Source: Deltaproteobacteria bacterium (GTDB lineage Bacteria > Desulfobacterota > DSM-4660 > Desulfatiglandales > HGW-15). From it: 6,748 nt of DNA. The stretch lies in assembly GCA_021737245.1 (NCBI GenBank), contig JAIPEI010000199.1, forward strand, positions 1 through 6,748, written 5' to 3'. The position numbers and the translations under genes are program-made. This document shows, one piece after another, positions 1 to 6,176 of this stretch. The notes below the pieces were generated by a model that searched no databases, had not been told where the DNA came from, and saw nothing but the letters and a program-made list of their open reading frames with translations. Position 1 is the first letter of the stretch, and each line of letters opens with the position of its first letter.

Positions 1-1
1 A

Positions 2-115
2 CAGTCCGGCATGCAATGGACAGTTCGCGGGGCCAACGCCATTATCGCTCTTCGCTGTCTGTACCTCTCCGGACGCATAGAGGAATTCTGGGAGGAAACC
101 GCCGCCGTGGCATAA
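2..115 (+). CDS. ISKra4-family transposase, C-terminal fragment (cut by window edge)
   Basis: An open frame enters from the left edge and stops at TAA 113-115, giving 37 residues. The segment around GMQWTVRGANAIIALRC, followed by a short YLSGRIEEFW stretch, is the characteristic extreme C-terminus of ISKra4-family DDE transposases (recognised from memory of the family). The full protein would be several hundred residues, and only the tail is present. Whether the complete gene lies to the left, intact or truncated, cannot be seen. The element's right terminal inverted repeat should lie shortly after the stop, but with no left end to compare I cannot place it. The insertion sequence ends about 120 bp upstream of the FAH-family gene, so it may affect that gene's expression. 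Confidence 0.8.
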   Translation, partial: QSGMQWTVRGANAIIALRCLYLSGRIEEFWEETAAVA

Positions 116-158
116 AACCCCTATTTATGTCGCAGGCCCTCCCCCCCCGGCCCACAAC

Positions 159-185
159 TTGACCCGGACGGACCTGTAGGATAAA
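159..185 (+). promoter_or_regulatory. Possible sigma-70-like promoter for the FAH-MBL gene pair
   Basis: TTGACC at 159-164 matches the -35 consensus in five of six bases. GATAAA at 180-185 matches a -10 box in four of six. The spacer is 15 bp, shorter than the ideal 17. It lies in the only gap upstream of the plus-strand pair, about 50 bp before the FAH start, and just downstream of the transposase tail. The poor spacing makes this tentative. Confidence 0.25.
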
Positions 186-237
186 AGAGATCATCAACCG
201 CATTCACCCCGCGGACCCATCGACCCCGGAGGCCTTC

Positions 238-1092
238 ATGAAGATCGCCCAATACCGTGACTCGGGAAGAACGCGCCTGGGGCTTGTGGAAGGCGCAGCC
301 CTCACCCCCTCCACCTTTCCGGGTGACCTGATCGACCTGATCGAGCAGGGGGCGGATCCGGTGGCTTCCGGACCTTCGGTCCCGCTGGAGCGAATCGAGT
401 TCGCCCCCGCCGTGACCCGGCCTTCCAAAATCATCGCCATCGGCTTGAACTACATGGATCACGTCCGGGAGAGCAAGGGCAAGGTCCCGGAGGCCCCGCT
501 GGTTTTCGCCAAGTTTCCCAGCAGCCTCGCAGCCCACGGAGCAGCGATCACCTGGGATCCCTCGATCACCTCGAAGGTGGACTTCGAAGCGGAGCTCGCC
601 GTGGTCATGGGCAGAGAGGCGTCCCGGATCAGCGAGGACGAAGCCCTGGATGCGGTGTTCGGCTACACGTGCGGAAACGACGTAAGCGCGCGCGACCTCC
701 AGTTCGGGGACGGGCAATGGGTCCGCGGCAAGTCCCTGGACACCTTTTGCCCGCTGGGTCCCTGGGTCGTCACAGCCGAAGAGATTCCAGACCCCCACGA
801 CCTCGCCTTGGGCTGCCGCGTGAACGGCAGGGTCATGCAGGAGAGCCGCACGGACCAGATGATCTTCCGGCTTCCGCGGCTTCTCAGCTACCTGTCCAGG
901 CAGTTCACGCTGCTGCCCGGGGACGTGATCCTCACGGGAACTCCCCACGGGGTCGGGGCGTTCCGCGAGCCTTCCGTCTACCTCCGGGACGGGGACGAGG
1001 TAATCGTGGAGATCGAGCGGATCGGGGCGCTCGTCAACACTTGCCGGACCCTCTCCCGGAGCAGGCCCCCCCGACAGCCCGAGCAGGGCTGA
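238..1092 (+). CDS. Fumarylacetoacetate hydrolase (FAH) family protein
   Basis: This 284-residue protein has a normal length for the bacterial FAH family (FAHD1, HpcE/HhdD, acylpyruvase and oxaloacetate decarboxylase types). These are cytosolic, Mg2+- or Mn2+-dependent enzymes that cleave, decarboxylate or isomerise 2-oxo acids, often from aromatic-ring breakdown. A short N-terminal domain (about 1-60) precedes the FAH fold. Visible signatures are GLNYMDHVRES (69-79, with the conserved His75 and Glu78), DFEAELAVVMG (115-125, metal ligands Glu117 and Glu119), GYTCGNDVSARDLQ (142-155, third ligand Asp148), Lys165 in GKSLDTF, and TGTPHGVG (233-240). All key residues are present, so it is probably active. 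ATG 238 is chosen because GGAGG (228-232) sits 5 nt upstream. The MBL-fold gene follows after 25 bp, suggesting one operon. The exact substrate cannot be read from sequence. Confidence 0.92.
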   Translation: MKIAQYRDSGRTRLGLVEGAALTPSTFPGDLIDLIEQGADPVASGPSVPLERIEFAPAVTRPSKIIAIGLNYMDHVRESKGKVPEAPLVFAKFPSSLAAHGAAITWDPSITSKVDFEAELAVVMGREASRISEDEALDAVFGYTCGNDVSARDLQFGDGQWVRGKSLDTFCPLGPWVVTAEEIPDPHDLALGCRVNGRVMQESRTDQMIFRLPRLLSYLSRQFTLLPGDVILTGTPHGVGAFREPSVYLRDGDEVIVEIERIGALVNTCRTLSRSRPPRQPEQG

Positions 1093-1117
1093 GCTCACCT
1101 TCACCCGCCGGAGCCCC

Positions 1118-1996
1118 ATGGAACCCATTGCCGACCACATCTTCCTCATTCCCGGAGCCAAGGGCGGGCGGTTTCCGTTCTCCCACTCCATCCTGGTACT
1201 GGACCGCGTGAGGGTCCTCATCGACACCGGATGCGGGCTGGACACCCTCACCCGGATTCAGGAGCAATACACCCCGGATATGGTCCTGCTCACCCACGCC
1301 CATCCGGACCACTGCTCGGGCACGGCGGTCTTCCCCCCCTCCCGGGTCTGGACGCCCGGGGAGAGCCGGGAGAGCACCGGCCGGCTGGAGCGGATGGCCG
1401 ATCGGTTCGTCAGCCGGGCGCTCCGGGAAGAGTGGATGGAGTTCATGCGCAGCAGCATCGGGTTCCGGGATTTTGCACCTGAAAACAGCTACAGCGGCGG
1501 CGACCGTTTCGACCTGGGATCGCTGAGTCTCGTCCCGGTTCACGCTCCCGGACACGCGGATGACCACTACTGCTTCTACTTTCCCGAAGCGGCCGTCATG
1601 GTGACAACGGACATCGACTTCACCCGGTTCGGACCCTGGTACGCCAACGACGAGGGCGACATCGACCTGTTCCTCGAGAGCATCGAACACATCCGCTCCC
1701 ACCCCATGGACGCCGCGGTCTCTTCCCACGAAGGCGTGGTACGCGAAAGCATACAGGAGCGCTTCGAGCGGTTCGCGTCGGCATTCGGAGAGCGGGAGGA
1801 ACGGCTCATCGCCTTCCTGGAGCGTCCCAGGGATCTCGACGCGATCATCGACGAGGCGATCATCTACGGCTCCTTTCCGGTCCGTCCGCGCATCCTTCGC
1901 TTCTGGGAGCGCCAGATGATCGAGAAGCACCTCGCGCGCCTCGAGACGACCGGCCGGGTGAAGCGTACGGACGCGGGATTCGTGAGGATACGTTGA
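1118..1996 (+). CDS. MBL-fold metallo-hydrolase with C-terminal winged-helix-like region
   Basis: A 292-residue metallo-beta-lactamase superfamily protein. The two-metal site is complete: the THAHPDH motif at 59-65 (His60, His62, Asp64, His65), His146 in APGHADDHY, Asp165 in TTDIDF and His204 in SSHEG. The C-terminal 60 or so residues end in a helix plus EKHLARLETTGRVKR-like stretch, resembling the small winged-helix tail of LACTB2-like and related hydrolases. Such enzymes are cytosolic hydrolases of thioesters, lactones, nucleic acids or glyoxalase-type substrates, and the substrate here is unknown. No signal peptide is visible, which argues against a secreted beta-lactamase. The start ATG has a weak GGAG at 1110-1113, 4 nt upstream. 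It lies 25 bp behind the FAH-family gene on the same strand, so co-transcription and a shared pathway are plausible (inference). Confidence 0.9.
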   Translation: MEPIADHIFLIPGAKGGRFPFSHSILVLDRVRVLIDTGCGLDTLTRIQEQYTPDMVLLTHAHPDHCSGTAVFPPSRVWTPGESRESTGRLERMADRFVSRALREEWMEFMRSSIGFRDFAPENSYSGGDRFDLGSLSLVPVHAPGHADDHYCFYFPEAAVMVTTDIDFTRFGPWYANDEGDIDLFLESIEHIRSHPMDAAVSSHEGVVRESIQERFERFASAFGEREERLIAFLERPRDLDAIIDEAIIYGSFPVRPRILRFWERQMIEKHLARLETTGRVKRTDAGFVRIR

Positions 1997-2020
1997 TCGG
2001 TGATTCCTTGTGCGGGCGAC

Positions 2021-2488
2021 TCAGACCCGCGCCCGGAGCACCCTGCCGAGGAGAGAGCGGACCAGGCCGTAGATGTCCGGATCATTGCTCGCCCGGGGCC
2101 CTGCCACGTTGAGCGTGCTCACGTCGTTTTCCTCGAGCCAGGATCGGACCTTGTTTTCGGCCTCCTCCATGCCGGTGACGGCCATGTCCACGTGGAGGCA
2201 GGGCTTCCTGTTTCGCATTGCAAGCCCCAGGGTGAGCCGGGAGCCTCCGGTAAGCGGGCCGCGGGAGACGATCAGCGTTGCATCCGAGTCCAGGACGTTT
2301 TTCTCGGTCCGGTCGGCGTAGCTGAAGGTGGTCATCTCGCGCAGGCAATAGCGCGCGGGGATGCGGCCGTCCTCGGCCTTTCTTCCCCGGGGAACCCAAC
2401 CGCCGTGTGGAATGCCCGCCTGGACGGCCGCATCCAGGGCGGCCCGGTCCGCACCGGTCTGTCCCCCGGACACGATCCTGCTGATCAT
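2021..2488 (-). CDS. Putative molybdenum-cofactor carrier protein (YpsA/SLOG-like)
   Basis: A 155-residue protein matching the 'putative molybdenum carrier' family (Pfam PF12694 as remembered), which has a Rossmann-like fold related to algal Moco carrier proteins and the SLOG/YpsA superfamily. Signatures are SGGQTGADRAALDAA (7-21, the phosphate/nucleotide-binding loop), GGWVPRGRKAEDGRIP (29-44), SDATLIVSRGPLTGGSRLT (68-86), KPCLHVD (95-101) and NVAGPRASNDPDIY (127-140). Length is normal for the family. Biochemical proof of Moco binding is sparse for bacterial members, so the name is by homology and it may bind another nucleotide-like ligand. The ATG overlaps the stop of the upstream B3/B4 gene as ATGA (2485-2488), so translation is probably coupled. 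The frame stays open further upstream but has no better start. Its stop is 24 bp from the stop of the convergent MBL gene. Confidence 0.85.
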   Translation of the reverse strand: MISRIVSGGQTGADRAALDAAVQAGIPHGGWVPRGRKAEDGRIPARYCLREMTTFSYADRTEKNVLDSDATLIVSRGPLTGGSRLTLGLAMRNRKPCLHVDMAVTGMEEAENKVRSWLEENDVSTLNVAGPRASNDPDIYGLVRSLLGRVLRARV

Positions 2489-3171
2489 CGCACGCCCCCG
2501 ACTTCCGTCGGACCGGGCTGCATCACCTTGACGCCCCGGCTCGTTCCGCCCCCGAACGCCACGACCGCCTCCTCGGCCACCCGCAGACCGTGCTCTAGAT
2601 GCTCGGACGGAACCCCGGGCACGCCGTACGCGTAGAACAGCACGCTCCTTGTCTCCCCCCGGACCCGGGTCTTCTCGTCCGCACCCTGGCAGAGGACACA
2701 GACGATCCCGGCCTCGTCCCGCAGCACGATCTCTCCGTCCCGAGTCTGCATCTCCCGCCCTCCCATTCCCCGGCAGATCTCGCCCTCTCCGGCCACATCC
2801 AGGGTCAGCCCGCCTTCCATCCGGTCGAAGTCCGTCACGGCCACCAGGATACCGGCGCACATCTCGGCCATGAAGTGGGCGTCCACCAGCAGGTTGTACC
2901 GGGGAAACCCGCTGTTCACGGTCCGTTTGAGGTGCCCGGGCAACGGGCATTCCCGGCCGAACCCGGAGAAGAACCGGTCGTAGGCGTCGATGCGGTCCGC
3001 GATCCCGGCCAGGGTCTCCCGCTTCCTCATGCGACGGAGAAGCTTTCGCTTGTAAGCATCGAAGCCCTCGGGGTTCTCGGGGTTTTCGCAGCCTGTGAGA
3101 AGCACCAGACCGAACCCGATGTCCGGGTACCGGGATTGGTACCCGTCGGACATGGAAAACGAAACCTTCAT
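2485..3171 (-). CDS. B3/B4 tRNA-binding domain protein (PheRS-beta-like, stand-alone)
   Basis: A 228-residue protein resembling the stand-alone B3/B4 domain family (COG3382 type), related to the editing module of phenylalanyl-tRNA synthetase beta subunit. In PheRS this module hydrolyses mischarged Tyr-tRNA(Phe); for free-standing members the role is not well established. Family-like segments are LPGHLKRTVNSGFPRYN (77-93), LLVDAHFMAEMCAGILVAVTD (94-114, the 'lVDa-N' helix), MEGGLTLDVAGEGE (118-131) and a C-terminal GETRSVLFYAYGVPG (172-186) before a final helix. There are no membrane segments. I chose ATG 3171 because a near-perfect AAAGGAG (3177-3183) lies 5 nt upstream; a GTG at 3192 would add 7 residues that include the ribosome-binding site. 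The last codons overlap the Moco-carrier gene by 4 bp. The helicase gene ends 185 bp upstream on the same strand, so the pair could have its own promoter or be read from the helicase. Confidence 0.8.
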   Translation of the reverse strand: MKVSFSMSDGYQSRYPDIGFGLVLLTGCENPENPEGFDAYKRKLLRRMRKRETLAGIADRIDAYDRFFSGFGRECPLPGHLKRTVNSGFPRYNLLVDAHFMAEMCAGILVAVTDFDRMEGGLTLDVAGEGEICRGMGGREMQTRDGEIVLRDEAGIVCVLCQGADEKTRVRGETRSVLFYAYGVPGVPSEHLEHGLRVAEEAVVAFGGGTSRGVKVMQPGPTEVGGVR

Positions 3172-3176
3172 CCCTG

Positions 3177-3199
3177 CTCCTTTCCGGATCACACGATCC
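3177..3199 (-). promoter_or_regulatory. Strong ribosome-binding site with small hairpin before the B3/B4 gene
   Basis: On the minus strand AAAGGAG (3183-3177) lies 5 nt before ATG 3171 and decides that start over the GTG at 3192. Only 2 nt further upstream is a small perfect inverted repeat, GGATC-GTGT-GATCC (3199-3186), with a 5-bp stem and 4-nt loop. It could modulate ribosome access, but it is short enough to be chance. Confidence 0.5.
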
Positions 3200-3356
3200 T
3201 CGCGCCTTTGCCTTCACCGGCTCCGCCGCGGCCCGCTCCGAACATCTCCTGCCAGCTGCCCGCCAGGACGCCGGGGAGGCTGAAGATGAAGGCGCCCGGC
3301 CGGAAAATGGCTGCACAGGCCCTCGGCGACCGCCAACCCCGCCCTGCCCCGCCGCG

Positions 3357-5204
3357 TTATGACGCTCCCTTTCGCGTCGCCTGGAGGACCACCCGCATGC
3401 GGTGAATGAAGGGGGTCTCCTCCACGTACGGCACAACGAGTGCATACCGGGCACGGGTCAGGGCCACGTAGAGGGTGGCCTGCACCTTCTTTGTCGCAGC
3501 CTCGGGGGGGACGATCCGGTCCACCCCCACGAGATAGACGCGGTCGAAATCGAGGCCCTTGGCGCTGTGAATGCTGATCAGCACCACCGGCTCCCGCCCG
3601 GGTTCGAAGGCCCGCTTGGGGCGGGCGTCCCGGGACACCCAGCGGGCGCCGACGCCTGCCTGCTCCAGCGCGCCGAGGATCCGCATGGGCATGGCCCGGT
3701 TGTCGTAGGAAAAGCGGTCGCGTCCGTAGATCTTGTCGTCGTAGATCACGGCGGTCTCGCCGCTCCGCCCCTCCGTTTCCACGCGGGCTCGAATCTCCCC
3801 GGCCACGAAGGAGAGCACCGCGTCCATGCTCTCGAATCGCCGGAGCTGTGGAAGGGGGCCTTGAAACGGCCAGGGCTCCGGAAGGACGGCCGGCTGGCGT
3901 CTCCTTACGGCCTGGCGTCCCAGGAACCGCCGGCCGAACTCGAAGATCTCCGCCGTGTTCCGATACACGTGCTCCAGCCTGCGTGTCCGCCCCCGCGCCC
4001 GAACGCCAAGGGACTCCCACGCGGACCTGCGGCCGTAGAGATCCTGGGACGCGTCCAGCGCCACCACCAGGTCTCCACCGGGCCGGAGCATCTCCGTGAC
4101 CACCCGCAGCATGTCGTCGCTGAAGTCCTGGGCCTCGTCCACGAGCACGGCGTCGAAGCGATCCACACCGGGACTCGTTTCCTCCCGAACGCGCTCCAGG
4201 GTCCGAAGCGTCACATCCCGATAGAACGCGTGATCCCGGTTCTCGAACGGAACCGTATCGCCCAGGATCCTGCCGCAGAGCTCGTAGAAGTGGGTGACCA
4301 GTACGCCGTCGTCCGAGGGAGCCAGCCCCCGCTCCCGCACCAGGCTCTCCAGGTACCCCACCAGGGCGATGTTGTAGCAGACCAGGAGGATCCGGCGGAA
4401 TCCCGAGCCGTATCGGGAGAGAAAGGCACACCGGTGCACGAGCACCTGGGTTTTCCCGCTCCCCGGCGGCCCGGTGATCACCTGGTGACCGGAGGAAAGC
4501 CTGAGAGCGGCCCGCGCCTGGGCTTCGTCCAGGGCCGCCACCCCCTCCTGAAAGCGAACCCTGCCTGCCCCCTCGCCTTCAGACCCCCGGATCAGGGCCT
4601 CCGGGTGGAGCGCCAGAAGGACCCGGTCCATGTCACGGGCACCTATGGCGGCGGACCGGCGCGGGAACGCCATGGAGACCTGCCTTCGAAATCCTGCGCC
4701 CGTGGCATCCCGGTCCAGATCGCCCCCCGGCGCCAGATCGTCCCGGAACAGGACCCTCTCCCCGGGAACGAACCAGTGAAACCCCCGCTCGACGAACCGG
4801 GCCCGCGTCATCCCAGGAAAGGCGGTTGCGTGGGCCACCGGCACGCCCGGGTCGACGCCCGCCTCCTTCAAGGCCTCGCGGACCTCCGCTGGGCGCCGCC
4901 GTCCAGCTCGATCCGGGTTGGGCCTCTTGAGCCGCCCTTCCCCTTTTGACAGGAGAAATGCACCCGGCGTCGCGGAGATCAGCTCGGTCGAGGTCCAGGC
5001 CCGCGCCAGGACCACCAGCAGGCCCGTTCTTCTGCCCAGGAGCAGCACAGCCGGCTCGGATGCGTCCTTTCCGGGGTCGATCCAGCAGGCGTGTTCTGCA
5101 CGAGGTCTGGCCAGGCGGATGAGAGCCCTCCGAACCTCCCGGATCGTCGCCTGATCCGGCTCCTGCACGCTTTCTCCATGGATTGATGGATTCGACCCGG
5201 CCAT
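3357..5204 (-). CDS. NERD-domain UvrD/Rep-like superfamily 1 DNA helicase, nuclease motif degenerate
   Basis: A 615-residue protein with an N-terminal NERD (nuclease-related) domain (about 45-165) and a UvrD/Rep-type SF1 helicase (about 220-610). The NERD part is recognised from LLLGRRTGLLVVLARAW (54-70) and the AFPGMTRARF...VLFRDDL stretch (128-157). The family's catalytic Glu-x-Lys reads Leu66-x-Arg68, so nuclease activity is doubtful. The motor looks intact: Q-motif-like LDEAQARAAL (225-234), Walker A GPPGSGKT (245-252), THFYELCG (304-311), Walker B DEAQD (356-360), motif III ALDASQDLYGR (382-392), LEHVYRNT (410-417), motif V ISIHSAKGLDFDRV (543-556) and motif VI YVALTRAR (579-586, arginine finger). 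Expected role is ATP-driven unwinding of DNA in repair, replication restart or defence; the specific role is unknown. ATG 5204 has GGAG 10 nt upstream (5215-5218). GTG 5168, with GGAG at 5 nt, is a credible alternative giving 603 residues and losing no domain. Confidence 0.9.
   Translation of the reverse strand: MAGSNPSIHGESVQEPDQATIREVRRALIRLARPRAEHACWIDPGKDASEPAVLLLGRRTGLLVVLARAWTSTELISATPGAFLLSKGEGRLKRPNPDRAGRRRPAEVREALKEAGVDPGVPVAHATAFPGMTRARFVERGFHWFVPGERVLFRDDLAPGGDLDRDATGAGFRRQVSMAFPRRSAAIGARDMDRVLLALHPEALIRGSEGEGAGRVRFQEGVAALDEAQARAALRLSSGHQVITGPPGSGKTQVLVHRCAFLSRYGSGFRRILLVCYNIALVGYLESLVRERGLAPSDDGVLVTHFYELCGRILGDTVPFENRDHAFYRDVTLRTLERVREETSPGVDRFDAVLVDEAQDFSDDMLRVVTEMLRPGGDLVVALDASQDLYGRRSAWESLGVRARGRTRRLEHVYRNTAEIFEFGRRFLGRQAVRRRQPAVLPEPWPFQGPLPQLRRFESMDAVLSFVAGEIRARVETEGRSGETAVIYDDKIYGRDRFSYDNRAMPMRILGALEQAGVGARWVSRDARPKRAFEPGREPVVLISIHSAKGLDFDRVYLVGVDRIVPPEAATKKVQATLYVALTRARYALVVPYVEETPFIHRMRVVLQATRKGAS
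5174..5177 (-). promoter_or_regulatory. Ribosome-binding site supporting an alternative GTG start of the helicase
   Basis: GGAG on the minus strand lies exactly 5 nt before GTG 5168-5166, in frame with the helicase. It competes with ATG 5204, whose own GGAG (5215-5218) is 10 nt away. The 12 residues between the two starts show no conserved feature, so the start remains undecided. Confidence 0.35.
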
Positions 5205-5366
5205 GACCCTTCCGCTCCAGGTTGGTTTTCGCGTCCGCCGTACCCCCGCAGGGGTCGTTCTTACCAGAAAACAGCGGGCAACGGTAGGCCGGATTTCGAC
5301 GAGCCGGACCGCAGGACGCCGGAGACGTACTCCAGCCACGGGAAACGGGAGGATTTAAAGAAATGG

Positions 5367-5380
5367 TCTCTTCGAAGAGA
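5367..5380 (-). terminator. 14-bp perfect palindrome after the 103-residue gene, possible weak terminator
   Basis: TCTCTTCGAAGAGA is a perfect palindrome. As minus-strand RNA it can fold with a 4-5 bp stem, and it is followed by CCATTTCTTT, a loose T-rich run. It lies 63 bp beyond the stop of the unknown 103-residue gene and about 160 bp before the helicase start. That position would suit a weak intrinsic terminator. The short stem and interrupted T-run keep confidence low, and it could equally be a dimeric operator upstream of the helicase. Confidence 0.3.
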
Positions 5381-5443
5381 AAGGCCTCGAGGGGGGCGAA
5401 AGGGGCCCATCGGACTTCGCCGGGAGACCGCCGTCCTGCCCTG

Positions 5444-5755
5444 TCAGACCCGGTTCAGGAAACCCTGAAACGCCTTGATCGCCTCCACCCGGTCTTCCAG
5501 GGATACCTCGTCCTCGAACACGAACTCGATCAGGAAGCGCAGTCGATACTCCACGGCGGACGTCTCGTAGCCCCGGCTGGGCGTCACCTTGATGTCTTTC
5601 AGGCGGTCGAAACGATCCGTCCCCAGGTTCTCGGGCCGCCTGAGGATCAGACGAATCCCTTCCAGGGCGTCCTCTTCGCCCTCGACCACCAGCTCGATCC
5701 CGTCCAGCTTCTTGACGGCCTTGACGATCTGCTCGTCATCCACTCGGATCTTCAT
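5444..5755 (-). CDS. Conserved-looking hypothetical protein, 103 residues, unknown function
   Basis: I do not recognise this family. The frame is supported by a strong GGAGG (5760-5764) 4 nt before ATG 5755 and by GC-rich third codon positions like the neighbours. The longer open frame upstream lacks a credible start close to a ribosome-binding site and its extra residues look non-coding. The product is cysteine-free, highly charged (many Asp/Glu with Lys/Arg) and without signal peptide or membrane segment, so it is probably a small cytosolic alpha/beta protein. Notable stretches are IVKAVKKLDGIELVVEGEED (10-29), which could be a helix-strand unit, the central YETSAVEYRLRFLIEFVFED (63-82), and a C-terminal helix-like EDRVEAIKAFQGFLNRV. 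It lies 172 bp downstream of the moaD-like gene and 239 bp upstream of the helicase start, all on the same strand. No function can be assigned. Confidence 0.7.
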   Translation of the reverse strand: MKIRVDDEQIVKAVKKLDGIELVVEGEEDALEGIRLILRRPENLGTDRFDRLKDIKVTPSRGYETSAVEYRLRFLIEFVFEDEVSLEDRVEAIKAFQGFLNRV

Positions 5756-5927
5756 GTCGCCTCCGGTTCTTGAGGACGCGTGGATGTTGCCGCGCTTGCT
5801 CACATCGTATGCCTTGCAGCCGGGCACGTCCGGGTTCAACCGGCCCGCGCCCCGGTTCGGCCGCCCGGAAATGACCGGGAAGGTCGTCCCGCCGTGCTGA
5901 CGGCTCGGTCCGGGCCGCTGAAGGGGC

Positions 5928-6167
5928 TTATCCCCCGGCAATGGGTTGGAACACACGCACCTCCGCCCGGTCCCGGAGCACCGCATCCTCAGCCAGGACC
6001 CGCCCTTCCGAGACGACCACCGCTTTCTTGTCCTCGGGGATTCCCAGGCGGTCGAGGAGATCCCGGACGAGGGCTCCTTCCGGAAGCTCGATCCAGGCGC
6101 CCTCTCCCGATCCGCCCTCATCCCCCGAAGGGTTCAATGTCCCGTACAATCGCGCGTGCAGCCTCAT
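5928..6167 (-). CDS. MoaD/ThiS family ubiquitin-like sulfur-carrier protein
   Basis: A 79-residue beta-grasp protein ending in VRVFQPIAGG. The terminal Gly78-Gly79 and the preceding 'vFxPiAGG' are hallmarks of MoaD/ThiS carriers, whose C-terminal glycine is adenylated and thiocarboxylated by an E1-like enzyme (MoeB/ThiF) to donate sulfur for molybdopterin, thiamine or related cofactors. The N-terminal strand MRLHARLYGTL, the LPEGALVRDLLDRLGI segment (28-43) and VVVSEGRVLAEDAVLRD (50-66) fit the fold, and length is typical. ATG 6167 has only a weak GAG 5 nt upstream; a GTG at 6176 would add 3 residues and has no better site. No moeB, moaE or thiG is visible. Such orphan MoaD-like genes often sit beside tungsten or molybdenum oxidoreductases (established for AOR loci), but none is in this window. 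The name moaD versus thiS cannot be decided. Confidence 0.83.
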   Translation of the reverse strand: MRLHARLYGTLNPSGDEGGSGEGAWIELPEGALVRDLLDRLGIPEDKKAVVVSEGRVLAEDAVLRDRAEVRVFQPIAGG

Positions 6168-6176
6168 GGCGCTCAC

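Noticed and set aside
141..148. Run of eight C in the gap before the FAH gene as a phase-variation tract
   Set aside because: It is outside the coding region and the candidate promoter spacer, and other short C-runs occur throughout this GC-rich DNA.
181..237. Protein-like in-frame extension upstream of the FAH start (KEIINRIHPADPSTPEAF)
   Set aside because: It has no ATG, GTG or TTG start after the in-frame TGA at 160-162, and the strong GGAGG at 228-232 supports ATG 238.
1034..1930. Long antisense frames opposite the FAH, MBL and helicase genes (up to about 500 codons)
   Set aside because: These are typical shadow frames of high-GC genes; the opposite strands carry clear family motifs and ribosome-binding sites.
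2011..2031. GCGGG...CCCGC inverted repeat between the convergent MBL and Moco-carrier genes, as a bidirectional terminator
   Set aside because: The stem is only 5 bp with a 9-nt loop, overlaps the stop codon and terminal codons of the minus-strand gene, and has no T-run on either strand.
5864..5879. CCCGG-AAATGA-CCGGG hairpin between the moaD-like gene and the 103-residue gene as a terminator
   Set aside because: Only a 5-bp stem with no T-run on the minus strand; such GC repeats are expected by chance here.
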